Positions 22,118-35,276 of a stretch of DNA of 64,000 bases are shown here, in pieces; the stretch's first letter is position 1, and each line of letters starts with the position of its first letter. Under the pieces are notes generated by a model. The model worked only from the letters and a program-made list of their open reading frames with translations, ran no database searches and was not told where the DNA came from. The position numbers were made by a program, and so were the translations under genes. The stretch lies in NCBI RefSeq assembly GCF_021134715.1, contig NC_060021.1, positions 5,456,001 to 5,520,000 on the forward strand, written 5' to 3'. This stretch comes from Daphnia pulex (Eukaryota; Arthropoda; Branchiopoda; Diplostraca; Daphniidae).

Positions 22118-22190
22118 GGTCCTATTACTTAGAAGGCAAAGCGCCTGCCTAGTAAGAAGAAGATAACGAGTTCGAGTCTCGTTAGGACCT
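22118..22190 (+). pseudogene. Degenerate tRNA-Thr-like, copy 11
   Basis: The acceptor GGTCCTA/TAGGACC is perfectly complementary, but A10-C25 and two anticodon-stem mismatches break the rest; anticodon AGU. Confidence 0.6.
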
Positions 22191-22603
22191 GTAAGAAATG
22201 TCATCATAATCATCTCGTGTCTCTTAGAAAACAGAAAAAGAACTGATAGAATCGTTAAAATAAGCTCTATTTTAGCGCAGAATACCGTTAAATAGCTAGT
22301 TATAATGATTATTTTCTTGGTAGTCTAATTTTGACTGCCTACTCGGGGACAATTCCATAGGTATTTTCCATGCTGATATTTAAACACCAAATCATAAAAA
22401 CTAATTGTGCAGCATGGATCTGCTCTTCCTAGTAAGAGACCAGGACTCGTAGTATCGTTGAAAATCTCGTTGATTGTTTTTTGTAAATGGTTCTTTGTGC
22501 TTTGGAACAGTTGGGAACTTTAAAATAGAAGTAATCAATTGTTAAACTGCTGTTGTGACGTCATGACCACTTTTGAATTTGTTGTCCTATGAAAAAAGCT
22601 TGT

Positions 22604-22676
22604 GGTCCTATGGGTTAGATGGCAAAGCGCCTGCCTTGTAAGCAGGAGATCACGAGTTCGAGTCTCGTTGGGACCT
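22604..22676 (+). tRNA. tRNA-Thr(UGU)-like, copy 12
   Basis: Class C. Confidence 0.65.
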
Positions 22677-23086
22677 GTAAGAAATGTCATCATAATCATC
22701 CAGTGTCTCTTAGAAAACAGAAAAAGAACTGATAGAATCGTTAAAACAAGTTCTATTTTAGCGCAGAATACCGTTAAATTGCTAGTTATAATGATTATTT
22801 CTTTATAGTCTAATTTTGACTGCCAACTCAGGCACAATTCCATAGGTATTTTCCATGCTGATATTTAAACACCAAATCATAATAACTAATTGTGCAGCAT
22901 GGATCTGCTCTTCCTAGTAAGAGACCAGGACTCGTAGAATCGTTGAAAATCTCGTTGATTTTTTGGTAAATGGTTCTTTGTGCTGTGGAACAGTTGGGAA
23001 CTTTAAAATAGAAGTAATCAATTGTTAAACTGCTGTTGTGACGTCATGACCACTTTTGAAATTGTTGGCCTATGAAAAAATTTTGT

Positions 23087-23159
23087 GGTACTATGGCTTA
23101 GATGGCAAAGCGCCTGCCTTGTAAGCAGGAGATCACGAGTTCGAGTATCGTTGGGACCT
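23087..23159 (+). tRNA. tRNA-Thr(UGU)-like, copy 13
   Basis: Class A2. Confidence 0.5.
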
Positions 23160-23572
23160 GTAAGAAATGTTATCACAAACATCCCGTGTCTCTTAGAAAA
23201 CAGAAAAAGAACTGATAGAATCGTTAAAATAAGTTCTATTTTAGCGCTGAATACCGTTAAATTGCTAGTTATAATGATTATTTTCTTGGTAATCTAATTT
23301 TGACCGCCTACTCGGGCACAATTCCATAGGTATTTTCCATGCTGATATTTAAACACCAAATCATAAAAACTAATTGTGCAGCATGGATCTGCTCTTCCTA
23401 GTAAGAGACCAGGACTCGTAGTATCGTTGAAAATCTCGTTGATTGTTTTTTGTAAATTGTTCTTTGTGCTTTGGAACAGTTGGGAACTTTAAAATAGAAG
23501 TAATCAATTGTTAAACTGCTGTTGTGACGTCATGACCACTTTTGAAATGGTTGTCCTATGAGAAAGTTTTGT

Positions 23573-23645
23573 GGTACTATGGCTTAGATGGCAAAGCGCC
23601 TGCCTTGTAAGCAGGAGATCACGAGTTCGAGTCTCGTTGGGACCT
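23573..23645 (+). tRNA. tRNA-Thr(UGU)-like, copy 14
   Basis: Class A. Confidence 0.6.
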
Positions 23646-24058
23646 GTAAGAAATGTCATCATAATCATCCCGTGTCTCTTAGAAAACAGAAAAAGAACTG
23701 ATAGAATCGTTAAAATAAATTATATTTTAGCGCAGAATACCGTTAAATTGCTAGTTATAATGATTATTTTCTTGGTAGTCTATTTTTGACTGCCTACTCG
23801 GGCACAATTCCATAGGTATTTTCCATGCTGATATTTAAACACCAAATCATAATAACTAATTGTTCAGCATGGATCTGCTCTTCCTAGTAAGAGACCAGGA
23901 CTCGTAGTATCATTGAAAATCTCGTTGATTGTTTTTTGTAAATTGTTCTTTGTGCTTTGGAACAGTTGGGAACTTTAAAATAGAAGTAATCAATTGTTAA
24001 ACTGCTGTTGTGACGTCATGACCACTTTTGAAATTGTTGTCCTATGAAAAAAGCTTGT

Positions 24059-24131
24059 GGTCCTATGGGTTAGATGGCAAAGCGCCTGCCTTGTAAGCAG
24101 GAGATCACGAGTTCGAGTCTCGTTGGGACCT
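24059..24131 (+). tRNA. tRNA-Thr(UGU)-like, copy 15
   Basis: Class C. Confidence 0.65.
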
Positions 24132-24543
24132 GTAAGAAATGTCATCATAATCATCCCGTGTCTCTTAGAAAACAGAAAAAGAACTGATAGAATCGTTAAA
24201 ATAAATTATATTTTAGCGCAGAATACCGTTAAATTGCTAGTTATAATGATTATTTTCTTGGTAGTCTAATTTTGACTGCCTACTCGGGCACAATTCCATA
24301 GGTATTTTCCATGCTGATATTTAAACACCAAATCATAATAACTAATTGTTCAGCATGGATCTGCTCTTCCTAGTAAGAGACCAGGACTCGTAGTATCGTT
24401 GAAAATCTCGTTGATTTTTTTTTGTAAATTGTTCTTTTTGCTTTGGAACAGTTGGTAACTTAAAAATAGCAGTAATCAATTGTAAAACTGCTGTTGTGAC
24501 GTCATGACCACTTTTGAAATTGTTGTCCTTTGAAAAGTTCTTT

Positions 24544-24616
24544 GATCCTATGGATTAGATGGCAAAGCGCCTGCCTTGTAAGCAGGAGATCACGAGTTCG
24601 AGTCTCGTTGGGACCT
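24544..24616 (+). tRNA. tRNA-Thr(UGU)-like, copy 16
   Basis: Class D. Confidence 0.45.
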
Positions 24617-25027
24617 GAAAGAAATGTCATCATAATCATCCCGTGTCTCTTAGAAAACAGAAAAAGAACTGATAGAATCGTTAAAATAAGTTCTATTTTA
24701 GCGCAGAATACCCTTAAATTGCTAGTTATAATGATTATTTTCTTGGTAATCTAATTTTGACTGCCTACTCGGGCACAATTCCATAGGTATTTTCCATGCT
24801 GATATTAAAACACCAAATCATAATAACTAATTGTGCAGCATGGATCTGCTCTTCCTAGTAAGAGACCAGGACTCGTAGTATCGTTGAAAATCTCGTTGAT
24901 TTTTTTGTAAATTGTTCTTTGTGCTGTGGAACAGTTGGGAAATTTAAAATAGAAGTAATCAATTGTAAAATTGCTGTTGTGACGTCATGACCACTTATGA
25001 AATTGTTGTCCTATAAATAAGATTTAT

Positions 25028-25100
25028 GGTACTATGGCTTAGATGGAAAAGGGCCTGCCTAGTAAGCAGGAGATCACGAGTTCGAGTCTCGTTGAGACCT
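25028..25100 (+). tRNA. tRNA-Thr(AGU)-like, copy 17
   Basis: Class E, with a further 3' acceptor change (TGAGACC). Confidence 0.35.
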
Positions 25101-25510
25101 GTAAGAAATGTCATCATAATCATCCCGTGTCTCTTAGAAAACAGAAAAAGAACTGATAGAATCGTTAAAACAAGTTCTATTTTAGCGCAGAATACCGTTA
25201 AATTGCTAGTTATAATGATTATTTTCTTGGTAGTCTAATTTGACTGCTTACTCAGGCACAATTCCATAGGTATTTTCCATGCTGATATTTAAACATTAAA
25301 TCATAATAACTAATTGTGCAGCATGGATCTGCTCTTCCTAGTAAGAGACCAGGACTCGTAGTATCGTTGAAAATCTCGTTGATTTTTTTGTAAATTGTTC
25401 TTTGTGCTGTGGAACAGTTGGGAAATTTAAAATAGAAGTAATCAATTGTAAAATTGCTGTTGTGACGTCATGACCACTTTTTAAATTGTTGTCCTATGAA
25501 AACAGTTTGT

Positions 25511-25583
25511 GTTCCTATGGGTTAGTTGGCAAAGCGCCTGCCTTGTAAGCAGGAGATCACGAGTTCGAGTCTCTTTGGGATCT
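25511..25583 (+). pseudogene. Degenerate tRNA-Thr(UGU)-like, copy 18
   Basis: The acceptor (GTTCCTA against TGGGATC) and the T stem (CTCTT) are both damaged. Confidence 0.55.
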
Positions 25584-25996
25584 GTAAGAAATGTCATCAT
25601 AATCATCCCGTGTCTCTTAGAAAACAGAAGAAGAACTGATAGAATCGTTAAAATAAATTATATTTTAGCGCAGAATACCGTTAAATTGCTAGTTATAATG
25701 ATTATTTTCTTAGTAGTCTAATTTTGACTGCCTACTCGGGCACAATTCCATAGGTATTTTCCATGCTGATATTTAAACACCAAATCATAATAACTAATTG
25801 TTCAGCATGGATCTGCTCATCCTAGTAAGAGACCAGGACTCGTAGTATCGTTGAAAATCTCGTTGATTTTTTTTTGTAAATTGTCCTTTTTGCTTTGGAA
25901 CAGTTGGTAACTTTAAAATAGAAGTAATCAATTGTAAAACTGCTGTTGTGACGTCATGACCACTTATAAAATTGTTGTCCTATGAATAAGTTTTGT

Positions 25997-26069
25997 GGTC
26001 CTATTGCTTAGATGGCAAAGCGCCTGCCTAGTAAGCCGAAGATAACGAGATCGAGTCTCGTTGGGAACT
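25997..26069 (+). pseudogene. Degenerate tRNA-Thr(AGU)-like, copy 19
   Basis: The anticodon stem is GCCGA, the B box is altered (AGATCGAG) and the 3' acceptor is TGGGAAC. Confidence 0.55.
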
Positions 26070-26481
26070 GTAAGAAATGTCATCATAATTATCCCGTTAC
26101 TCTTAGAAAACGGAAAAAGAACTGATAGAATCGTTAAAATAAGTTCTATTTTAGTGCAGAATACCGTTAAATTGCTAGTTATATTGATTATTTTCTTGGT
26201 AGTCTAATTTTGACTGCCTACTCGGGGACAATTCCATAGGTATTTTCCATGCTGATATTTAAACACCAAATCATAATAACTAATTGTGCAGCATGGATCT
26301 GCTCTTCCTAGTAAGAGACCAGGACTCGTAGTATCGTTTGAAATCTCGTTGATTTTTTTTTGTAAATTGTTCTTTGTGCTGTGGAACAGTTGGGAACTTT
26401 AAAATAGAAGTAATCAATTGTTAAACTGCTGTTGTGACGTCATGACCACTTTTGAAATTGTTGTCCTTTGAAAAGTTCTTT

Positions 26482-26554
26482 GATCCTATGGATTAGATGG
26501 CAAAGCGCCTGCCTTGTAAGCAGGAGATCACGAGTTCGAGTCTCGTTGGGACCT
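26482..26554 (+). tRNA. tRNA-Thr(UGU)-like, copy 20
   Basis: Class D; start of a five-unit higher-order repeat of 2426 bp. Confidence 0.45.
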
Positions 26555-26965
26555 GAAAGAAATTTCATCATAATCATCCCGTGTCTCTTAGAAAACAGAA
26601 AAAGAACTGATATAATCGTTAAAACAAGTTCTATTTTAGCGCAGAATACCGTTAAATTGCTAGTTATAATGATTATTTTCTTGGTAGTCTAATTTTGACT
26701 GCCAACTCAGGCACAATTCCATAGGAATTTTCCATGCTGATATTTAAACACCAAATCATAATAACTAATTGTGCAGCATGGATCTGCTCTTCCTAGTAAG
26801 AGACTAGGACTCGTAGTATCGTTGAAAATCTCGTTGATTTTTTTGTAAATTGTTCTTTGTGCTGTGGAACAGTTGGGAAATTTAAAATAGAAGTAATCAA
26901 TTGTAAAACTGCTGTTGTGACGTCATGACCACTTACGAAATTGTTGTCCTATAAATAAGATTTGT

Positions 26966-27038
26966 GGTACTATGGCTTAGATGGCAAAGCGCCTGCCTAG
27001 TAAGCAGGAGATCACGAGTTCGAGTCTCGTTGGGACCT
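26966..27038 (+). tRNA. tRNA-Thr(AGU)-like, copy 21
   Basis: Class I, one of the best AGU copies, with TATAAATA upstream. Confidence 0.6.
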
Positions 27039-27451
27039 GTAAGAAATGTCATCATAATCATCCCGTGTCTCTTAGAAAACAGAAAAAGAACTGATAGAAT
27101 CGTTAAAACAAGTTCTATTTTAGCGCAGAATACCGTTAAATTGCTAGTTATAATGATTATTTTCTTGGTAGTCTAATTTTGACTGCCAACTCAGGCACAA
27201 TTCCATAGGAATTTTCCATGCTGATATTTAAACACCAAATCATAAAAACTAATTGTGCAGCATGGATCTGCTCTTCCTAGTAAGAGACCAGGACTCGTAG
27301 TATCGTTTGAAATCTCGTTGATTGTTTTTTGTAAATTGTTCTTTGTGCTTTGGAACCGTTGGGAACTTTAAAATAGAAGTAATCAATTGTTAAACTGCTG
27401 TTGTGACGTCATGACCACTTTTGAAATTGTTGTCCTATGAAAAAAGTTTGT

Positions 27452-27524
27452 GGTCCTATGGGTTAGTTGGCAAAGCGCCTGCCTTGTAAGCAGGAGATCA
27501 CGAGTTCGAGTCTCGTTGGGACCT
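27452..27524 (+). tRNA. tRNA-Thr(UGU)-like, copy 22
   Basis: Class C with D loop AGTTGGC. Confidence 0.6.
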
Positions 27525-27936
27525 GAAAGAAATGTCATCATAATCATCCCGTGTCTCTTAGAAAACAGAAGAAGAATTAATAGAATCGTTAAAATAAATT
27601 ATATTTTAGCGCAGAATACCGTTAAATAGCTAGTTATAATGATTATTTTCTTGGTAGTCTAATTTTGACTGCCTACTCGGGCACAATTCCATAGGTATTT
27701 TCCATGCTGATATTTAAACACCAAATCATAATAACTAATTGTTCAGCATGGATCTGCTCTTCCTAGTAAGAGACCAGGACTCGTAGTATCGTTGAAAATC
27801 TCGTTGATTTTTTTTTGTAAATTGTTCTTTTTGCTTTGGAACAGTTGGTAACTTTAAAATAGAAGTAATCAATTGTAAAACTGCTGTTGTGACGTCATGA
27901 CCACTTTTGAAATTGTTGTCCTTTGAAAAGTTCTTT

Positions 27937-28009
27937 GATCCTATGGATTAGATGGCAAAGCGCCTGCCTTGTAAGCAGGAGATCACGAGTTCGAGTCTCG
28001 TTGGGACCT
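27937..28009 (+). tRNA. tRNA-Thr(UGU)-like, copy 23
   Basis: Class D. Confidence 0.45.
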
Positions 28010-28422
28010 GAAAGAAATTTCATCATAATCATCCCGTGTCTCTTAGAAAACAGAAAAAGAACTGATATAATCGTTAAAACAAGTTCTATTTTAGCGCAGA
28101 ATACCGTTAAATTGCTAGTTATAATGATTATTTTCTTGGTAGTCTAATTTTGACTGCCAACTCAGGCACAATTCCATAGGAATTTTCCATGCTGATATTT
28201 AAACACCAAATCATAATAACTAATTGTGCAGCATGGATCTGCTCTTCCTAGTAAGAGACCAGGACTCGTAGTATCGTTGAAAATCTCGTTGATTTTTTTT
28301 TGTAAATTGTCCTTTTTGCTTTGGAACAGTTGGTAACTTTAAAATAGAAGTAATCAATTGTAAAACTGCTGTTGTGACGTCATGACCACTTATAAAATTG
28401 TTGTCCTATGAATAAGTTTTGT

Positions 28423-28495
28423 GGTCCTATTGCTTAGATGGCAAAGCGCCTGCCTAGTAAGCCGAAGATAACGAGATCGAGTCTCGTTGGGAACT
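28423..28495 (+). pseudogene. Degenerate tRNA-Thr(AGU)-like, copy 24
   Basis: Same lesions as copy 19, 2426 bp away, so duplicated with it. Confidence 0.55.
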
Positions 28496-28907
28496 GTAAG
28501 AAATGTCATCATAATTATCCCGTTACTCTTAGAAAACGGAAAAAGAACTGATAGAATCGTTAAAATAAGTTCTATTTTAGTGCAGAATACCGTTAAATTG
28601 CTAGTTATATTGATTATTTTCTTGGTAGTCTAATTTTGACTGCCTACTCGGGGACAATTCCATAGGTATTTTCCATGCTGATATTTAAACACCAAATCAT
28701 AATAACTAATTGTGCAGCATGGATCTGCTCTTCCTAGTAAGAGACCAGGACTCGTAGTATCGTTTGAAATCTCGTTGATTTTTTTTTGTAAATTGTTCTT
28801 TGTGCTGTGGAACAGTTGGGAACTTTAAAATAGAAGTAATCAATTGTTAAACTGCTGTTGTGACGTCATGACCACTTTTGAAATTGTTGTCCTTTGAAAA
28901 GTTCTTT

Positions 28908-28980
28908 GATCCTATGGATTAGATGGCAAAGCGCCTGCCTTGTAAGCAGGAGATCACGAGTTCGAGTCTCGTTGGGACCT
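28908..28980 (+). tRNA. tRNA-Thr(UGU)-like, copy 25
   Basis: Class D; counterpart of copy 20. Confidence 0.45.
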
Positions 28981-29391
28981 GAAAGAAATTTCATCATAAT
29001 CATCCCGTGTCTCTTAGAAAACAGAAAAAGAACTGATATAATCGTTAAAACAAGTTCTATTTTAGCGCAGAATACCGTTAAATTGCTAGTTATAATGATT
29101 ATTTTCTTGGTAGTCTAATTTTGACTGCCAACTCAGGCACAATTCCATAGGAATTTTCCATGCTGATATTTAAACACCAAATCATAATAACTAATTGTGC
29201 AGCATGGATCTGCTCTTCCTAGTAAGAGACTAGGACTCGTAGTATCGTTGAAAATCTCGTTGATTTTTTTGTAAATTGTTCTTTGTGCTGTGGAACAGTT
29301 GGGAAATTTAAAATAGAAGTAATCAATTGTAAAACTGCTGTTGTGACGTCATGACCACTTACGAAATTGTTGTCCTATAAATAAGATTTGT

Positions 29392-29464
29392 GGTACTATG
29401 GCTTAGATGGCAAAGCGCCTGCCTAGTAAGCAGGAGATCACGAGTTCGAGTCTCGTTGGGACCT
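29392..29464 (+). tRNA. tRNA-Thr(AGU)-like, copy 26
   Basis: Class I; counterpart of copy 21. Confidence 0.6.
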
Positions 29465-29877
29465 GTAAGAAATGTCATCATAATCATCCCGTGTCTCTTA
29501 GAAAACAGAAAAAGAACTGATAGAATCGTTAAAACAAGTTCTATTTTAGCGCAGAATACCGTTAAATTGCTAGTTATAATGATTATTTTCTTGGTAGTCT
29601 AATTTTGACTGCCAACTCAGGCACAATTCCATAGGAATTTTCCATGCTGATATTTAAACACCAAATCATAAAAACTAATTGTGCAGCATGGATCTGCTCT
29701 TCCTAGTAAGAGACCAGGACTCGTAGTATCGTTTGAAATCTCGTTGATTGTTTTTTGTAAATTGTTCTTTGTGCTTTGGAACCGTTGGGAACTTTAAAAT
29801 AGAAGTAATCAATTGTTAAACTGCTGTTGTGACGTCATGACCACTTTTGAAATTGTTGTCCTATGAAAAAAGTTTGT

Positions 29878-29950
29878 GGTCCTATGGGTTAGTTGGCAAA
29901 GCGCCTGCCTTGTAAGCAGGAGATCACGAGTTCGAGTCTCGTTGGGACCT
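29878..29950 (+). tRNA. tRNA-Thr(UGU)-like, copy 27
   Basis: Class C, D loop AGTTGGC; counterpart of copy 22. Confidence 0.6.
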
Positions 29951-30362
29951 GAAAGAAATGTCATCATAATCATCCCGTGTCTCTTAGAAAACAGAAGAAG
30001 AATTAATAGAATCGTTAAAATAAATTATATTTTAGCGCAGAATACCGTTAAATAGCTAGTTATAATGATTATTTTCTTGGTAGTCTAATTTTGACTGCCT
30101 ACTCGGGCACAATTCCATAGGTATTTTCCATGCTGATATTTAAACACCAAATCATAATAACTAATTGTTCAGCATGGATCTGCTCTTCCTAGTAAGAGAC
30201 CAGGACTCGTAGTATCGTTGAAAATCTCGTTGATTTTTTTTTGTAAATTGTTCTTTTTGCTTTGGAACAGTTGGTAACTTTAAAATAGAAGTAATCAATT
30301 GTAAAACTGCTGTTGTGACGTCATGACCACTTTTGAAATTGTTGTCCTTTGAAAAGTTCTTT

Positions 30363-30435
30363 GATCCTATGGATTAGATGGCAAAGCGCCTGCCTTGTAA
30401 GCAGGAGATCACGAGTTCGAGTCTCGTTGGGACCT
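30363..30435 (+). tRNA. tRNA-Thr(UGU)-like, copy 28
   Basis: Class D; counterpart of copy 23. Confidence 0.45.
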
Positions 30436-30846
30436 GAAAGAAATTTCATCATAATCATCCCGTGTCTCTTAGAAAACAGAAAAAGAACTGATATAATCGT
30501 TAAAACAAGTTCTATTTTAGCGCAGAATACCGTTAAATTGCTAGTTATAATGATTATTTTCTTGGTAGTCTAATTTTGACTGCCAACTCAGGCACAATTC
30601 CATAGGAATTTTCCATGCTGATATTTAAACACCAAATCATAATAACTAATTGTGCAGCATGGATCTGCTCTTCCTAGTAAGAGACTAGGACTCGTAGTAT
30701 CGTTGAAAATCTCGTTGATTTTTTTGTAAATTGTTCTTTGTGCTGTGGAACAGTTGGGAAATTTAAAATAAAAGTAATCAATTGTAAAACTGCTGTTGTG
30801 ACGTCATGACCACTTATGAAATTGTTGTCCTATAAATAAGATTTGT

Positions 30847-30919
30847 GGTACTATGGCTTAGATGGAAAAGGGCCTGCCTAGTAAGCAGGAGATCACGAGT
30901 TCGAGTCTCGTTGGGACCT
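30847..30919 (+). tRNA. tRNA-Thr(AGU)-like, copy 29
   Basis: Class E. Confidence 0.4.
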
Positions 30920-31331
30920 GTATGAAATGTCATCATAATCATCCCGTGTCTCTTAGAAAACAGAAAAAGAACTGATAGAATCGTTAAAACAAGTTCTATT
31001 TTAGCGCAGAATACCGTTAAATTGCTAGTTATAATGATTATTTTCTTGGTAGTCTAATTTTGACTGCCAACTCAGGCACAATTCCATAGGTATTTTCCAT
31101 GCTGATATTTAAACACCAAATCATAATAACTAATTGTTCAGCATGGATCTGCTCTTCCTAGTAAGAGACCAGGACTCGTAGTATCGTTGAAAATCTCGTT
31201 GATTTTTTTTAGTAAATTGTTCTTTTTGCTTTGGAACAGTTGGTAACTTTAAAATAGAAGTAATCAATTGTAAAACTGCTGTTGTGACGTCATGACCACT
31301 TTTGAAATTGTTGTCCTTTGAAAAGTTCTTT

Positions 31332-31404
31332 GATCCTATGGATTTGATGGCAAAGCGCCTGCCTTGTAAGCAGGAGATCACGAGTTCGAGTCTCGTTGGG
31401 ACCT
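31332..31404 (+). tRNA. tRNA-Thr(UGU)-like, copy 30
   Basis: Class D, with A14 of the A box changed to T (GATTTGATGG). Confidence 0.35.
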
Positions 31405-31815
31405 GAAAGAAATTTCATCATAATCATCCCGTGTCTCTTAGAAAACAGAAAAAGAACTGATAGAATCGTTAAAACAAGTTCTATTTTAGCGCAGAATACC
31501 GTTAAATTGCTAGTTATAATGATTATTTTCTTGGTAGTCTAATTTTGACTGCCAACTCAGGCACAATTCCATAGGAATTTTCCATGCTGATATTTAAACA
31601 CCAAATCATAATAACTAATTGTGCAGCATGGATCTGCTCTTCCTAGTAAGAGACTAGGACTCGTAGTATCGTTGAAAATCTCGTTGATTTTTTTGTAAAT
31701 TGTTCTTTGTGCTGTGGAACAGTTGGGAAATTTAAAATAGAAGTAATCAATTGTAAAACTGCTGTTGTGACGTCATGACCACTTATGAAATTGTTGTCCT
31801 ATAAATAAGATTTGT

Positions 31816-31888
31816 GGTACTATGGCTTAGATGGCAAAGCGCCTGCCTTGTAAGCAGGAGATCACGAGTTCGAGTCTCGTTGGGACCT
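31816..31888 (+). tRNA. tRNA-Thr(UGU)-like, copy 31
   Basis: Class A with the TATAAATA-type upstream region, so it looks recombinant between classes. Confidence 0.6.
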
Positions 31889-32299
31889 GAAAGAAATGTC
31901 ATCATAATCATCCCGTGTCTCTTAGAAAACAGAAAAAGAACTGATAGAATCGTTAAAATAAGTTCTATTTTAGCGCAGAATACCCTTAAATTGCTAGTTA
32001 TAATGATTATTTTCTTGGTAATCTAATTTTGACTGCCTACTCGGGCACAATTCCATAGGTATTTTCCATGCTGATATTAAAACACCAAATCATAATAACT
32101 AATTGTGCAGCATGGATCTGCTCTTCCTAGTAAGAGACTAGGACTCGTAGTATCGTTGAAAATCTCGTTGATTTTTTTGTAAATTGTTCTTTGTGCTGTG
32201 GAACAGTTGGGAAATTTAAAATAGAAGTAATCAATTGTAAAACTGCTGTTGTGACGTCATGACCACTTATGAAATTGTTGTCCTATAAATAAGATTTGT

Positions 32300-32372
32300 G
32301 GTACTATGGCTTAGATGGAAAAGGGCCTGCCTAGTAAGCAGGAGATCACGAGTTCGAGTCTCGTTGGGACCT
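32300..32372 (+). tRNA. tRNA-Thr(AGU)-like, copy 32
   Basis: Class E; the spacer after it lacks three bases (AAATATCATAATC). Confidence 0.4.
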
Positions 32373-32781
32373 GTAAGAAATATCATAATCATCCCGTGTC
32401 TCTTAGAAAACAGAAAAAGAACTGATAGAATCGTTAAAACAAGTTCTATTTTAGCGCAGAATACCGTTAAATTGCTAGTTATAATGATTATTTTCTTGGT
32501 AGTCTAATTTTGACTGCCTACTCGGGCACAATTCCATAGGTATTTTCCATGCTGATATTTAAACACCAAATCATAATAACTAATTGTTCAGCATGGATCT
32601 GCTCTTCCTAGTAAGAGACCAGGACTCGTAGTATCGTTGAAAATCTCGTTGATTTTTTTTTGTAAATTGTTCTTTTTGCTTTGGAACAGTTGGTAACTTT
32701 AAAATAGAAGTAATCAATTGTAAAACTGCTGTTGTGACGTCATGACCACTTTTGAAATTGTTGTCCTTTGAAAAGTTCTTT

Positions 32782-32854
32782 GATCCTATGGATTAGATGG
32801 CAAAGCGCCTGCCTTGTAAGCAGGAGATCACGAGTTCGAGTCTCGTTGGGACCT
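32782..32854 (+). tRNA. tRNA-Thr(UGU)-like, copy 33
   Basis: Class D; begins a run of alternating D/E dimers of 969 bp. Confidence 0.45.
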
Positions 32855-33265
32855 GAAAGAAATGTCATCATAATCATCCCGTGTCTCTTAGAAAACAGAA
32901 AAAGAACTGATAGAATCGTTAAAATAAGTTCTATTTTAGCGCAGAATACCCTTAAATTGCTAGTTATAATGATTATTTTCTTGGTAATCTAATTTTGACT
33001 GCCTACTCGGGCACAATTCCATAGGTATTTTCCATGCTGATATTAAAACACCAAATCATAATAACTAATTGTGCAGCATGGATCTGCTCTTCCTAGTAAG
33101 AGACTAGGACTCGTAGTATCGTTGAAAATCTCGTTGATTTTTTTGTAAATTTTTCTTTGTGCTGTGGAGCAGTTGGGAAATTTAAAATAGAAGTAATCAA
33201 TTGTAAAACTGCTGTTGTGACGTCATGACCACTTAAGAAATTGTTGTCCTATAAATAAGATTTGT

Positions 33266-33338
33266 GGTACTATGGCTTAGATGGAAAAGGGCCTGCCTAG
33301 TAAGCAGGAGATCACGAGTTCGAGTCTCGTTGGGACCT
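33266..33338 (+). tRNA. tRNA-Thr(AGU)-like, copy 34
   Basis: Class E. Confidence 0.4.
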
Positions 33339-33750
33339 GTAAGAAATGTCATCATAATCATCCCGTGTCTCTTAGAAAACAGAAAAAGAACTGATAGTAT
33401 CGTTAAAACAAGTTCTATTTTAGCGCAGAATACCGTTAAATTGCTAGTTATAATGATTATTTTCTTGGTAGTCTAATTTTGACTGCCAACTCAGGCACAA
33501 TTCCATAGGTATTTTCCATGCTGATATTTAAACACCAAATCATAATAACTAATTGTTCAGCATGGATCTGCTCTTCCTAGTAAGAGACCAGGACTCGTAG
33601 TATCGTTGAAAATCTCGTTGATTTTTTTTTGTAAATTGTTCTTTTTGCTTTGGAACAGTTGGTAACTTTAAAATAGAAGTAATCAATTGTAAAACTGCTG
33701 TTGTGACGTCATGACCACTTTTGAAATTGTTGTCCTTTGAAAAGTTCTTT

Positions 33751-33823
33751 GATCCTATGGATTAGATGGCAAAGCGCCTGCCTTGTAAGCAGGAGATCAC
33801 GAGTTCGAGTCTCGTTGGGACCT
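33751..33823 (+). tRNA. tRNA-Thr(UGU)-like, copy 35
   Basis: Class D. Confidence 0.45.
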
Positions 33824-34234
33824 GAAAGAAATGTCATCATAATCATCCCGTGTCTCTTAGAAAACAGAAAAAGAACTGATAGAATCGTTAAAATAAGTTC
33901 TATTTTAGCGCAGAATACCCTTAAATTGCTAGTTATAATGATTATTTTCTTGGTAATCTAATTTTGACTGCCTACTCGGGCACAATTCCATAGGTATTTT
34001 CCATGCTGATATTAAAACACCAAATCATAATAACTAATTGTGCAGCATGGATCTGCTCTTCCTAGTAAGAGACTAGGACTCGTAGTATCGTTGAAAATCT
34101 CGTTGATTTTTTTGTAAATTTTTCTTTGTGCTGTGGAACAGTTGGGAAATTTAAAATAGAAGTAATCAATTGTAAAACTGCTGTTGTGACGTCATGACCA
34201 CTTAAGAAATTGTTGTCCTATAAATAAGATTTGT

Positions 34235-34307
34235 GGTACTATGGCTTAGATGGAAAAGGGCCTGCCTAGTAAGCAGGAGATCACGAGTTCGAGTCTCGTT
34301 GGGACCT
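34235..34307 (+). tRNA. tRNA-Thr(AGU)-like, copy 36
   Basis: Class E. Confidence 0.4.
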
Positions 34308-34719
34308 GTAAGAAATGTCATCATAATCATCCCGTGTCTCTTAGAAAACAGAAAAAGAAATGATAGTATCGTTAAAACAAGTTCTATTTTAGCGCAGAAT
34401 ACCGTTAAATTGCTAGTTATAATGATTATTTTCTTGGTAGTCTAATTTTGACTGCCTACTCGGGCACAATTCCATAGGTATTTTCCATGCTGATATTTAA
34501 ACACCAAATCATAATAACTAATTGTTCAGCATGGATCTGCTCTTCCTAGTAAGAGACCAGGACTCGTAGTATCGTTGAAAATCTCGTTGATTTTTTTTTG
34601 TAAATTGTTCTTTTTGCTTTGGAACAGTTGGTAACTTTAAAATAGAAGTAATCAATTGTAAAACTGCTGTTGTGACGTCATGACCACTTTTGAAATTGTT
34701 GTCCTTTGAAAAGTTCTTT

Positions 34720-34792
34720 GATCCTATGGATTAGATGGCAAAGCGCCTGCCTTGTAAGCAGGAGATCACGAGTTCGAGTCTCGTTGGGACCT
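34720..34792 (+). tRNA. tRNA-Thr(UGU)-like, copy 37
   Basis: Class D. Confidence 0.45.
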
Positions 34793-35203
34793 GAAAGAAA
34801 TGTCATCATAATCATCCCGTGTCTCTTAGAAAACAGAAAAAGAACTGATAGAATCGTTAAAATAAGTTCTATTTTAGCGCAGAATACCCTTAAATTGCTA
34901 GTTATAATGATTATTTTCTTGGTAATCTAATTTTGACTGCCTACTCGGGCACAATTCCATAGGTATTTTCCATGCTGATATTAAAACACCAAATCATAAT
35001 AACTAATTGTGCAGCATGGATCTGCTCTTCCTAGTAAGAGACTAGGACTCGTAGTATCGTTGAAAATCTCGTTGATTTTTTTGTAAATTTTTCTTTGTGC
35101 TGTGGAGCAGTTGGGAAATTTAAAATAGAAGTAATCAATTGTAAAACTGCTGTTGTGACGTCATGACCACTTAAGAAATTGTTGTCCTATAAATAAGATT
35201 TGT

Positions 35204-35276
35204 GGTACTATGGCTTAGATGGAAAAGGGCCTGCCTAGTAAGCAGGAGATCACGAGTTCGAGTCTCGTTGGGACCT
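35204..35276 (+). tRNA. tRNA-Thr(AGU)-like, copy 38
   Basis: Class E. Confidence 0.4.

Noticed and set aside
22535-22843. Minus-strand frames with GPNETRTRDLLLTRQAL
   Set aside because: This peptide is the reverse-strand translation of the tRNA and is a familiar artefact of tRNA loci.
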